Part shown: positions 1-10,930 of the stretch, one piece after another
Layout: every line of letters begins with the position of its first letter
How positions within the stretch are numbered: position 1 is the stretch's first letter
DNA from: Amaurobius ferox
Taxonomy: Eukaryota > Arthropoda > Arachnida > Araneae > Amaurobiidae
Direction of reading: 5' to 3'
Assembly (NCBI GenBank): GCA_951213105.1
Contig: OX578136.1
Location: forward strand, 67,988,230-68,052,229
DNA: 64,000 nucleotides
Program-made: the position numbers and the translations under genes
The notes under the pieces: generated by a model
What the model saw: the letters and a program-made list of their open reading frames with translations, nothing else
Database searches by the model: none
What the model was told of the DNA's origin: nothing

Positions 1-404
1 AAAGAAATTACAAAAGTGTGAAAACCCATGTTAATTCCCATAGAGAAATTAACATTTTCAAAAAAAAGTCGCAAAATGTTAATTTTGCCCATTACCACAT
101 TTTTTGTTACTTTTTTACGGTTTTGGAACATTTTAACAAAATGTTAATTTTTCCCATTACCACATTTTTTGAAAAAAAAATTACAAACGTGTAAAATTCA
201 AGTAAGTACAGAAATGTTCGATGCTCTTGGCACGCTCCTAGCATGCAATAACATAGACCTTGATATACTTAATCAATTAATTTAATTATCCTCATTAACG
301 CCTTTAATTCATTTAGAAAAAAAATACGAATATTTCGTACTTAATTACTTCATTTTAAAAAAAGAAGAAAATCAACAATCAGAAAAATCCCAATTTTAAT
401 TCTC
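1..404. repeat. AT-rich DNA with a short direct repeat
   Basis: A block of the form AATGTTAATTTT(G/T)CCCATTACC followed by ACATTTTTTG occurs twice, around 73-106 and 137-171, about 65 bp apart. An imperfect third copy may lie before 60. The rest of the stretch is featureless AT-rich DNA with no gene seen. Confidence 0.5.
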
Positions 405-1065
405 CTTTCTGCCTCTAGGGGGCGCTTATGGTTCCATACCTCCTTCGTCGCAGAGGCGGAGGTGTTGCCACCCCTAAAAAAGTTTATCTCCCACAGGTGT
501 TGCTATGGCAATCCAAACAAAAAAAAATATTTCTAAGTTCTATCCCCGATAGTTCCACTTTTCGCCGCTAGGAGGCGCTGATGGTTCCATACCTCCTTCG
601 CAGGTGTTGCCACCCCGAAAAAGTTTATCTCCCACAGGTGTTGCTATGGCAACCCAAACAACAAATATTTCAGAGTTCTATCCCCGATAGTTCCGCTTTT
701 CGCCGCTAGGAGGCGCTGATGGCACTGCTCCTCAATTGAGAGTGAGGAGATGGTGTTGCCACCCCGAAAAAGTTTATCTCCCACAGGTGTTGCTATGGCA
801 ACCCAAACAACAAATATTTCAAAGTTCTATCCCCGATAGTTCCACTTTTCGCCGCTAGGGGGCGCTGATGGTTCCATACCCCCTTCGCAGGTGTTGCCAC
901 CCCGAAAAAGTTTATCTCCCACAGGTGTTGCTATGGCAACCCAAACAACAAGTATTTCAGAGTTCTATCCCCGATAGTTCCGCTTTTCGCCGCTAGGAGG
1001 CGCTGATGGCACTGCTCCTCAATTGAGAGTGAGGAGAAGGTGTTGCCACCTCGAAAAAAGTTTAT
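405..1065. repeat. alternating 138/149-bp tandem array
   Basis: Four to five tandem units. A core CCGCTAGGRGGCGCTGATGG recurs at about 412 (variant), 565, 703, 852 and 990, giving spacings of 153, 138, 149 and 138 bp. Two unit types alternate: type A continues GGTTCCATACC, type B continues GGCACTGCTCCTCAATTGAG. This is a small higher-order repeat. Each full unit also has GTTGCTATGGCAAC (499 variant, 640, 789, 927) and TATCCCCGATAGTTCC. No coding content. Confidence 0.85.
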
Positions 1066-1570
1066 CCCATACTTAGAAAAAATCTCAATCCAAAAAATTT
1101 ATTTCCCCCTCAACCCCTCGTACAAGACTACGGCATCGTTGCCACCCGACAAAAAAGTTTCTCCAAAATTTTTACCCCCACCTTTTTTCATTTTCCCCCC
1201 TTTTACACCCCCGTCCAGGATTACGGAATTCAAGATGGCGGCCCTACCTCATACCTCCTCCCGTGCAGAACTCTCCTTCCTTTACTACTAAAGTGTTTCC
1301 AATTTTAAAGGTAGTCATTTTTCAACTAGACAAAATCCACAAAGTGTGCAACACAGTACAAGTTACTTCAAAGCTTTAAAAATCGTAGAATGCAAGCGTC
1401 TAGCATTGACCCCAGTACAAAGCAAAATGCGACTTTCGTCGGTTTTATCTGCGCCAAATCGAAAAAGTGCTTTCCGTCACATCTAAAATGCAGTGGAATA
1501 ACCTGATTCTATAGCGACCGCCACCAGAACGTCTGCTGTCTGTGGATTTTCTCGTGGCGGTAGGATAGTA
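1066..1570. other. no gene seen
   Basis: C-rich and A-rich tracts follow the tandem array (about 1100-1215). An open frame at 1040-1291 (83 codons) is low-complexity Pro/Phe/Lys and starts inside the repeat, so it is not accepted as a gene. Confidence 0.4.
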
Positions 1571-1650
1571 ATTTCGCAGAGGATTCCAACTTTCTACCCC
1601 TCGGTAGTTATGCAATGGCAGCATACATCTTAAAGAGGCGTTGTCGTAAC
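1571..1650. repeat. dispersed repeat block, copy 1
   Basis: GCAGAGGATTCCAACTTTCT and the following CTACCCCTCGGTAGTTATGC match the block at 3459-3540 almost exactly, then continue as TTAAAGAGGCGTYGTC in both. The repeated unit is probably part of an old retroelement. Its family is not recognised. Confidence 0.7.
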
Positions 1651-1944
1651 CAGCCAAGCCAAGACGAAACATTTCGGGGCGCCTGTGCCGGGGCACTTAT
1701 CCCCACATCGAATTTGTTGGATGAATGTCCGATTTTTATAATATTCAACATTATTTTGGTTGTCGTTCCTTTACAGGACGTGGCTTGTAGATGTTGTCGT
1801 CGATGATTGGAAGATGTTGTCGTCTATGATGTCTGGTGACGCTGTCCTGGCATTGGCCGACTGCCTAGAAGAGGTAAAAAGGGGGGGGGGGGCGGAGGGG
1901 AAGCTCAGACCTGGAGATACCAGAGTCCAGAAAAGTTTAATTAC

Positions 1945-2260
1945 AACAGACCATGAGAGTGGGCGCGGTAGCCCTGTGGTTAGCGCGCGGAGGTTGCACT
2001 TGGTAGTCCCGGGTTCGATTCCCGCCGCTGCCCAAACTGCCGCCGTGTTCACGCGGAGTACGATCACGTTAAACATGTGGGTCCGTAAGTCCTTCCGAGA
2101 GGTTGGTGGTAGGGGAAGGAGGGTACGGTCCCTGTGGATGTCTCCCCCACTGGGTTCCGGTCTAAATTGGGTGGCACTTCCCGGCCGTCCAAACAGATAC
2201 CTTACACCTTTCTGGTAGGTCGGACGGTCTGGGTCGAAGAAGTAGAACAGACCATGAGAG
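1945..2260 (+). mobile_element. tRNA-derived SINE, full copy with target-site duplication
   Basis: The element body is 1960-2245. The 5' head looks like a tRNA with RNA polymerase III promoter boxes: an A box in GTGGTTAGCGCGC and a B box GGTTCGATTCC. A conserved body of about 200 bp follows (AACATGTGGGTCCG, GGAAGGAGGGTACGG, GGTCGGACGGTCTGGG). It is flanked by a perfect 15-bp duplication, AACAGACCATGAGAG, at 1945-1959 and 2246-2260, which marks insertion by target-primed reverse transcription. It is non-autonomous and has no coding frame. Related copies are at 10189-10475 and 58295-58492. Confidence 0.92.
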
Positions 2261-2640
2261 CATAAGTCTAGATACAACGATAAAACTATAATATACAATT
2301 AAATATAATATAAATAATATACGCGAGTGGATTGCAAGCGGGCTGGCATCAGGAGAAGCTAGCTAATAAGCAATCGTGCCATGCCAGTGGGTTTTTGATC
2401 TACTGAAGAGCGGGCGCTGCAGTGGCGCCATCTGTCGCCGTCATGTAGATCGAATTCATCTAAGTGACACCAGATTGGGGAGACACAAACCTCGGCTTTT
2501 TCCAGGGGACTATTAACGGTCCAACCAGAAGATTCCTCGAACGCCGCTTCCTTAGATAACTAAGGGAAGTGTTGTCGTAGTTTTGGTCTGTGTCTCTCAA
2601 ACATGGTTTGCTTGAATTCTTCTTGTGAAAATTTCGAGTG
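2261..2640. other. no gene seen
   Basis: Mixed-composition DNA. It includes GCAGTGGCGCCATCTGTCGC near 2420, a word common in arthropod repeat DNA. No other feature is supported. Confidence 0.3.
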
Positions 2641-3458
2641 AATCGCTTAATCTGCTCTACAACTTCAGAGACTTTGAGGTCATGGTGAATGACTTCGCTT
2701 TGTACAAATAAGGGCCCAACTTGGACCCAACGGAAGTAACGCTGGCCACAGCTTCGATGGCTGAACACCAATTGAACAGCTGGGACAATCCCCCAGTAAC
2801 CAACACAGGAAGGTCGAAGAACCTGAAAAGAAAACCAGGAATGGAATGAGTCCCCTCTGGCAAAGGAAGATGAAGTAGGTAGGGTTGCCAGCGGGGGGAG
2901 AGAAGGAAGAGAGGAGAGAATAGAAAGAGGGTCTACAAGAGTAGGAAACACACGTGGAAAAGGTACTCCTGTGTCGGAGTACCTGCCAAGAGTAGAGGTC
3001 CTCTCCGAATCCAGGTGGAAACATTCTTCCACCGATTCTCATCCACATCCTCCCCTGTGTTGGCAGCACTGTCAGACAGCAAAGTGGAGACCTGTTCCAC
3101 CATACGGCCTGCAGGTTTTATTTATCTACCGCTGAGACGACCCGGCTGAGGTCCAGAAGAGGCAAGGTGGTCTAAAACAAGACAGAAAACCCAGGGCAGG
3201 ACGAACGCCAAAGTTAGGTAGAGCAGCTTATGGACCCTTGACCACGCACACCACACCCAGAGAGCAGCCAGATGATGCGAACAAGGCTCAGATCGCACCG
3301 ACCAGGTAACCCCCAGTCGAGGGGACCCAAGCGAAGCCCCCTACTCCAAAAGGAGAAAATGGGGCACACATGACGAGCATGAACGAAAAGATACAGATGC
3401 AGTGACCGCCCTAAAGAGCCGAGAGGAACCATGCTTATCGCACCAGAGAAGTTTGTTC
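2640..3458. repeat. dispersed repeat (family E), copy 1
   Basis: The segment around 2820-3075 matches 6055-6325: purine-rich AG tracts, then CAAGAGTAGAGGTCCTCTCC, GAATCCARGTGGRAAYATYC and CCACATCCTCCCC. Long minus-strand open frames here (2460-3032, 2680-3069) are rich in Ser, Pro and Phe. The same frame is conserved only in short stretches (GRMWMRIGGRMFPPGFGEDL) in the second copy, so I treat it as repeat DNA and not a gene. CTGGGACAATCCCCCAG at 2780-2796 recurs at 5928-5944 and 6021-6036. Confidence 0.6.
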
Positions 3459-3540
3459 GTGATTTGCAGAGGATTCCAACTTTCTACCCCTCGGTAGTTA
3501 TGCAGAGGCAGTATGCAACTTAAAGAGGCGTCGTCAAACA
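3459..3540. repeat. dispersed repeat block, copy 2
   Basis: Second copy of the block at 1571-1650, in the same orientation. It is flanked on the left by the family E region. Confidence 0.7.
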
Positions 3541-5250
3541 CAAAAGCTAGAGGGCTGAACCAAGAGAAGAACGGTTAGCAAGGGAGGAATACTAATAATG
3601 CTAAGGAGACCACAGAGAAGCGAGGACAATAAGGAACCTAAAGCTAAAAATAAACTTAAGCTTAAAAAGACGCGACAAAGGCCTAAGGCGAGAGCTAATA
3701 TCTTAAAAGGATCTAAAATTAAGCTAGTACACTAAGAGAGAAATATCTAACAACTAATAACACTAATCTAGAATACTAGTAACAAAAATCTAGAAAGCTA
3801 ATAACACAAAAGAAAACAAAGCAAAAGTGGAATGCTAGAGCTATTCTAAAGCTAAAAATGCCTCAAGAGGCTATAGGTTTTTACGACAAAAGGCAACAGC
3901 CTACAAGCTTACAGGGAAGAACAAGTTTAAAAACCAAGGAGGTGCGCGGTAAGACCAGGGAAGGTAAAGCCGTAGAAAGGAAGCCCCAGGCTGAGAGAAC
4001 AAACAGGTAGGAGACCCAAATAAAGGAGGGAGAGAAAACCGGGGAAGAGGGTGCATAAGCCGAGGAGGCAAGGAACAACCAGGGAAATGAGAAAGGGCTG
4101 AGCGAAAATGAGACTACGAAGACGCCTACGGCTAAGAAGAAGGAAAGCACTACAAACTAGACTATGAGCTACACTCGCGAGATCACTTAACCGGGAACAG
4201 GAACGCCGGGAAAAGGAGCTAAAAAGGAAGGGTTAGGGCACAGAATACTATATTCAGAAGGTTCACTCCCATAGGAACTTATGGCAACATCGTTAGCTTA
4301 GGATTTTGCATAGACACTAACGTTCGAGGTGCCAACCATCGCAGCTCTGCTGGATTTGGCGACTATCGCTCAATTGGCGATTTTATGTTAATGTGACCAA
4401 AAAAAATTACGGAACTGTACTTTTATAATATTTTAAACTATAAACATGATCAGCATTTAAAAATACTTTTATCTGTAATATGTGGAAATTTAAATAAATA
4501 AACATAGATATATATTTATTTCATGCAATCATAAACATAATAAAAAAAATTGCCACATTGCATTACTATAAATCATTATACACCAAAAACTACAAGCTAA
4601 CATACCCAAAAGACTAAAATGTTATATTATATTTTCAGCCTAAAAAGTATACTAGCTTGTTGATTGTTACATTGCTTAGTTCTTAATTTATTCTGGGATG
4701 CTGTTATTATATATATATATATATATATATATTTAAATACACTAATATTCTTATACTAAATAACAAATTTACATAAATGCATTATTAAAGGTGTCGAATT
4801 CAATCGTTAATTAGAAAGAGGGGAGGGGATTATTTTCCACATTACGTCAGTTAGTAAAAAGCATGTAAAATATATATACATTCAATATCATATTCAACTT
4901 TCTCTAGAAAAAGCTATCCAAATATCAATTTTTATACATTTTATATAAATGAGGAAAAGGTTTTTTAACTAATAATGCCACTGATGCTTCTTAGAATTAA
5001 ATCTAGTCTGCAGTAATAATACTTACACCAATTTCTTATGATGAACACGTGCATAGGATGAAATATGGGATGGATAATAAATAATTTTTTTATTTAATTA
5101 AAAATAAATTACATACCTTGTAAACGTAATTCCTTTTCTTTTAGTAATCCATAAAAAATAAAATAATTGATTATAAAATCCAAAATAGCAGCGAAATTAT
5201 GGTTACCACGTGTAAACATGCGATGACAGAACAACGTTCCTCCAAGTTCC
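3541..5250. other. no gene seen; purine-rich then AT-rich DNA
   Basis: 3541-4250 is strongly purine-skewed on the plus strand, with many AGCTAA and CTAAAG words, and may be part of an old repeat. 4380-5250 is AT-rich with a TA microsatellite at about 4711-4732. No exon-like frame was found. Confidence 0.4.
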
Positions 5251-5479
5251 AAGTGTTTCGTTCAGTGCCAAATAGGGTTATATTAGCAGAACGTCTTGGC
5301 GAAAACCGTCACAGACCATCGCCAGGCTTGCCAACTTTGATATTTTGGTTGGCGGTTGATGGCGCTGCCGTCGCGTGAAAAGTCTGTTTTTATTAGTCTG
5401 TGGGTTAGGTAAGAAAGACCCATAAGTGGTCCAGGGAAGAAAGACCCCTAAGTGGGCCAGTGCGACCACCTCACCTACC

Positions 5480-6350
5480 AAATACCCCCTAAAGCAGGGC
5501 TGTCCCGAACCAGGGAAGCAGCCGTCTTCTTCCTGAAAGAGAGGGAAGAAAGACCTTTATACCTGGGAGGGCAGAATGTCCTGAAAGGAGCTGAAAAGGA
5601 AAGAGCGATTAGGGCTGAAAGGGAAGAGGGATTAGGACCTCTCAGGTAGAGTCGTGCTCTAACCCAAGAGACACCACTAGGATGAAAGACACCAAAAAGA
5701 CAACGTACGGGACAATACCCCGGCAGCGCGAGGGATAACGAACCCTGATACCCAACAGATACAGCCACTACTGAGGTGGGGAAGATACATCCACTACTGA
5801 GGTGGGAACACAGAACGTCCCACTGGTCACAGGGACAGTACCCCTGCTGACCAGGGGCTGGGGAAACCCGAACGAGTTCCTAGAAGAACACTAGCCGCTG
5901 CTACAGAGGCTAAACACCGAAAAGCGACTGGGACAATCCCCCAGGGAGCAATAGCGTTGAAGCCTACACCTAAAAGAAAACAAACCACATCTAGGGTGGG
6001 TAAACACAAAAATAAACATATGGGACAATCCCCCAGAGAAAAATACAGACGGTGGGCAGAACCTGAAAAAGAACAAAGAAGAGGCGTCGCAAGCAGAGGA
6101 GAGAGGAAAAGAAAGGGTTGCCTGCTAGAAGAGAGGAGAAAAGATAAGAGGAGAAAGAAAGGAAAATCCTACCGGAGTAGGGGACACTGGGGGAAAGATC
6201 CTCCAGTGTCGGAGTGCCATACAAGAGTAGAGGTCCTCTCCGAATCCAAGTGGGAATATCCTTCCACGGATTCCCATCCACATCCTCCCCTTGGAGAGAG
6301 ACCCGCTTGAGGGTGTTAGCAGCACTGGTCACGGGACGCCATCCAGACAC
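5480..6350. repeat. dispersed repeat (family E), copy 2
   Basis: Shares the 6055-6325 segment with 2820-3075. It contains several versions of a GGGACAATNCCCC imperfect palindrome (5711, 5928, 6021), plus a repeated ATCCACTACTGAGGTGGG near 5772-5803. Open frames on both strands are low-complexity and not accepted as genes. Confidence 0.55.
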
Positions 6351-6499
6351 AGAGGATCGGCTCTGGACGGACCAGACATACCACGAGTAGAGAGGATCGA
6401 ATTATTGTGTGGCAGGCACGCATAGAGCCCAGCCAGGGCCCCCCACAAAAGGGGGTCAGTTGGGACCAAGGTACTGGGGCCCGGCAAATGATAGGGGCC

Positions 6500-9400
6500 C
6501 GTGGAAAAATATTTTTTTCAACATTATTTGTGCATATGAATTTGTAATAAAAAATATTTTATAATACAATATCGCATATTTTAGGCAAGTATAAAATTAC
6601 AAGTATAGAATAGATTAAAAGCAAAGGCAAGTTCTTTAAAACAATAAGAAAAAACAAAGAATTGTAAATATTAAACGTATGATACGTTAAGCGACAGATG
6701 ATACGTTTTATTTCTTTGATTCCATGTTTGTTTCAAAAAAAGGGGAAAAAAAGATGGCTTCTGTAACGTACAAAGAATACGCTATTCCATCAACAAGGGA
6801 TCAGAAAATTCAGTAAGAAAATAATAGATAATACTCCACATAAATTGACCAGCTTTAAAGGGGTAATAAAAGTAACCTTTTACTATTTAGCTTCGAAAAT
6901 TTGCAAGCATTGAACTGATAAAATAAATGCCTTTAAAACAAGAAAAGAAGAGCCCTCCACAGAGAGTCATCTCTTTGTGTAGAGGGGTCTTTTTCACTCC
7001 CATATAGATGAGATAAGATCTTATGTGAATGGTCAGTTGTCCTAAAGTAATTAACACATCAGGGGTCCTGTCTACCGACAATGTCTACGCTCTTTTGTAG
7101 CAGGAGGAAATTCTGGGTATTTGGCAATGGATCGGATGACCATATTTCCAACTCTCAAGTTCTGTAGTAGATACCTGAAGGAAGAGTGTTGTATTTCATC
7201 CTGGGGAATCCAAGCGGTCAGCATTGAAAACCTTTTGTCTAGCAGAATGTCCCTAAGCGATATTCATCTGAGTGGATCCTCTAGAACGAATTTATCGTTG
7301 ATGAGTAAAGATACCTCGGCCTAATCCGATGAAAATGTGTTTTTATTTGTCAGTTTGATTTGGTAACTCGTATAAATTCTTCAATATTTGTAATTAATAG
7401 AAAAGTATTTTGCATAGGGGACTGATATTAAGGTTTCTTTGAATTCTATATTTTTTCAATATCATTTTTAATTGCCTTAAAAATATTGATCTTAGAATTA
7501 ACGTTATTTAATTTATCAGAATACTATATAGTCCTGTAAAATTATTCTATACATTTAAAATTTGTATAAAACTTTTGGATGAATTTACTAATTGAGAACC
7601 TCCCTGAAAATGTACAAATTTATAAATATCTGTGAGTGCAGCACAGATTGAAATAATGAAACAGAATATCGTACGATTATTTCAATCGTGTAAACATCAA
7701 AATCATATTAATTTTCAGTGAGGTCAGACCAGGAGAACGCTTTTTCAGTTATTTATTCTTAAAATTGAAAAGACATACAAAATATTCATGTTACCCATAT
7801 ATGTACAGAAATAGCCTTTTAATATGGAAATAATTTTTATATAAAAAAGCAAATGATATCATTTATAGGATGTTACATCATTCAGATATTGCATGTTTTG
7901 TTATCTAAGTTAAAAAAATTATAAAAAAGTTAAATAAGGTATTTATTATCAATTGGGTGGTTAATTTAAGTACTTTTAACCAGAAGTGAATTAATAATAT
8001 ATTTAGAATTTACCCTAAACCACTTTTGAGGTATTGGAAATATTACTTTTCCTACAACGAGCGTGATATCTCTTAAAATAATTAAATAATTTCCATGCGA
8101 TTAGGTACACTTATTTTAATCAGTGTCAACATAAGACCTATTTATTTTCAATGAGTTTGCGTCATAAGGAAGTTCTGATTTTTTTATTGTTTATGGATAT
8201 CAAAATATTTTCATTTGCTGGGAAGTTTTTTGTTAGATACATAGTAATAAATAGTTAGATACATACTAATAAAACAATTAAAATTTACAGAAAATTTGCA
8301 GATTCTTTCCAATTATCAAATAACTCAAGAAATTTTTTGCAACTGATGTATTGTTGAACCTGTCATACTACTCTAGAGGGCAGGAAGAATGAAAATTAAT
8401 CATACCAGGAGGCCGTAAGATGCAGATAGGTCATTTTTCTTGGGTGCACATTTATATACTATTAAAAATAATTACTCAGAGTTGCCCGGGTCCTAGATAA
8501 GCTTCCGCTAATTAAATAATACATACAGATAAAACCACGCAATTTGAAAATCGCGCCCTTTTGTTCCGCAACTGTGGAAAGCATAAAAATAAAATAAAAG
8601 AAACAAAATTAAATCATTTCTCTAGGCGAGAAGAACTGCATCGTGAGTTCCAAGTCTTTGAGGGGCATGCACACAAATGTCCACCGGGGAGAAAAATATA
8701 CACATTTCATTAACGATATCTACAATTCTAAATTTTATGCCTCTGCTTGAAAATTCACAGCAAAAAAAAATGTTGTAATTAAAAATATTCCCGTTAGAAT
8801 ACGAGGATATACACACATATTTAAGTATCAAATAATCTAAAATATACAAATTTCGATGTACTTAAAAATAAATAAATAAATTTAAAGGAATTGTCCTACG
8901 GATTCGGTTCAAATATTGTTAGAAAAAACGTTTTTCGATCTTTCCGATGGTGTCAAAGTAGAAACTCTGCGATAACATTTTCGATCGTTAAGAAACCGAT
9001 TTTTGTGAAAATCGCTCAAAATCGTGAATCAATATAAAATAACCGAAAAATTAATATGAATTAAAAACAATTCATCGAGTAGTATTCGTCGAGTCGTCCT
9101 GGAGTGCCTCTGTACCAGATTCCGTCGCTGTCAGCAGCTTAGATATCTCGCTACAGACTACACACATACCTTTTTATATTAAGTAAAATTAACTTTTTCG
9201 TACCCCTATGGAGTGCTGAGTTGAAGAAAATTAGAGACCAACTGATTTAGAAGATCCAAGCTACTATTACACATTATTCAAAAATCATTTATTGCAACAA
9301 GAATATTTGCATATATGAGCTATTGATATGAAAAATCGATTGATACAGAAAATCAAGAGTGTTTTATCTGCACATCCTGCTTTTGTTAAGAGAGTGGTAA

Positions 9401-9740
9401 TAGGAATAGAAGTTGATCAAATAACGATATTGAAAGTTATTTTGGATAGATCTTTTATTACTTTATTGATGAATATGTATTTGCATTTGCATTTCACTAG
9501 ATGAATGTTTTTTCTACTGTGTTTTACTATTTTGTAACTAGAGAATTCAACTTTAAAGTATTTAAAAAGACTGAGCAAAAATTATTTTACTAAAGTTAAC
9601 GTTGGCGAAAATGTGTTGGATACATGGAAAGGGGGGGGGGGTAATCACTCCCTTAAAATACACGGAGCCCGCAGCACTACTTGGTACCCTGTCCCACAAT
9701 TTGATGTGGGGGACCGGGAGCCCACGGCGACCCAATTCGC
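6500..9740. other. long AT-rich stretch without a recognised gene
   Basis: No exon or repeat is recognised apart from the decayed coding-like fragment at 7075-7320. A short poly-G tract lies at 9630-9641. Confidence 0.4.
7075..7320 (-). pseudogene. decayed coding-like fragment, unknown product
   Basis: On the minus strand an AG acceptor (ATCGGATTAG) is followed by a frame reading EVSLLINDKFVLEDPLR, a TGA stop (7264-7266), then SLRDILLDKRFSMLTAWIPQ, DEIQHSSFRYLLQNLRVGNM and IAKYPEFPPATKERR. It ends at TAG near 7072-7074. The composition is protein-like, unlike the surrounding AT-rich DNA. TGA could derive from TGG. I do not recognise the family; it could be a pseudogene fragment, a decayed transposon gene or a lone exon. 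Confidence 0.35.
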
Positions 9741-9744
9741 GATA

Positions 9745-10930
9745 TAGGCACACATAGCATCTTCTGTGCGCCCACGAACCATATATAGACCCCTGAAGGA
9801 AACGAATCTGCGATCCCAGCGTCCCTTACGTGTGCTGCCGTTAATACGGGAACATAGGAGGCTCGGGTTGCAGTTGTGCCGAGCTAGAGCAACGTGGAAG
9901 GCCACAGATTGGCGATGTGTGTGTGGTGTTTAGCCATGAGTGTCGCTTCGTTTTGGGGACTGATGATCAGCGTGTACGAGTGTGGAGGTTCCTTGCACAA
10001 CGCCATAATCCCAACCTCGTTATCGAGCGCCACACCAGCCCCACTGCAGGCATCATGGGCTGGGGTGCCATAGTCTAAGACAGCCGATCCACTCTGGTAG
10101 TGGTACCTGGAACATTGACGGGCCAGCGGTACGCGGATGAGATTCTACGGCCCCATGTGCTCACATCCGTCGTTGGGATTCCAGGTGTTGTTGTTGTTGA
10201 AACCCAGACCGTCCGACCTACCAGAAAGGTGTAAGGTAACTTCTTGGACGGTCGGGAAGTGCCACCCAATTTAGACCGGAACCCAGTGGGGGAGGCATCC
10301 ACAGGGACCGTACCCTCCTTCCCCTACCACCAACCTCTCGGAAGGACTTTCGGACCCACATGTTTAACGTGATCGTACTCCGCATGAACACGGCGGCAGT
10401 TTTGGCAGTGGCTGGAATCGAACCCGGGCCTACCGAGTGCAACTCCAGCGCGCTAACCAATGGGCTACCGCGCCCGGGATTCCAGGTGTGCAATTCCAGC
10501 AGGCTAATGCCCGGCCGCATACGGCTCGGATCGCTCAGGCCTACCTGAGTCATGTCCAGATACTTCCATGGCCTGTCCGCTTCCCAGACCTGTCCCCCTA
10601 TCGATAATGTGCGGGACCAGTTGAAACACCAGCTGTCTCGTTGCCGCAATCTTCGAGATTGAAACGTAACGTCCAACCGCTGTGGACTCGTCTGCCGCAG
10701 GACAACATTAGGCGTCTATTCGAAACCATGCCGTACCATATTGCTGCTTGTATCGCATCACGAGGCAGTGCGATGTGCTATTGAGGATGATCGGACTGTG
10801 TACCACAGTGTCCATACGTGTTCTGCTGCACTGTTTTTGTGATCATGTATATCATTCATCTGCATCCTTCCATCAATAAAATTTCAGGTCCATCCTATGC
10901 TTACTTCTTGGTGCGCAACTTTCATTGTCC
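9745..10930 (+). pseudogene. Tc1-like transposase pseudogene, split by a SINE
   Basis: Plus-strand fragments match a Tc1/mariner DDE transposase in order. NLRSQRPLRVLPL and CRARATWKATDWR lie at about 9800-9915. After a frameshift comes ECRFVLGTDDQRVRVWRFLA, with GIMGWGAI near 10048-10071. After the SINE come NARPHTARIAQAYLSHVQ-like and SPIDNVRDQLKHQLS sequences and QDNIRRLFETMPYHIAAC near 10695-10745. The enzyme would cut and paste the element DNA. It is dead: the first catalytic Asp-Glu pair reads His-Glu, and there are frameshifts, stops and a 287-bp insertion. Terminal inverted repeats could not be fixed confidently. Confidence 0.85.
10175..10489 (-). mobile_element. tRNA-derived SINE inserted in the transposase gene
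   Basis: The body is 10189-10475, read on the minus strand from a tRNA-like head (GGTTAGCGCGC, B box GGTTCGATTCC) to a GTTTCAACAACAACAACA tail. It is flanked by a perfect 14-bp duplication, GGGATTCCAGGTGT, at 10175-10188 and 10476-10489. It is the same family as 1960-2245. The insertion postdates the Tc1-like element. The CAA-type tail identifies the 3' end. Confidence 0.93.

Noticed and set aside
1960..2035. A functional tRNA gene
   Set aside because: The promoter boxes are good, but the sequence is the head of a SINE with body, tail and target-site duplication, and the cloverleaf does not close.
2460..3069. A 190-codon minus-strand frame as a gene
   Set aside because: Low-complexity Ser/Pro/Phe composition inside a dispersed repeat, with only short conservation in the second copy at 5990-6350.
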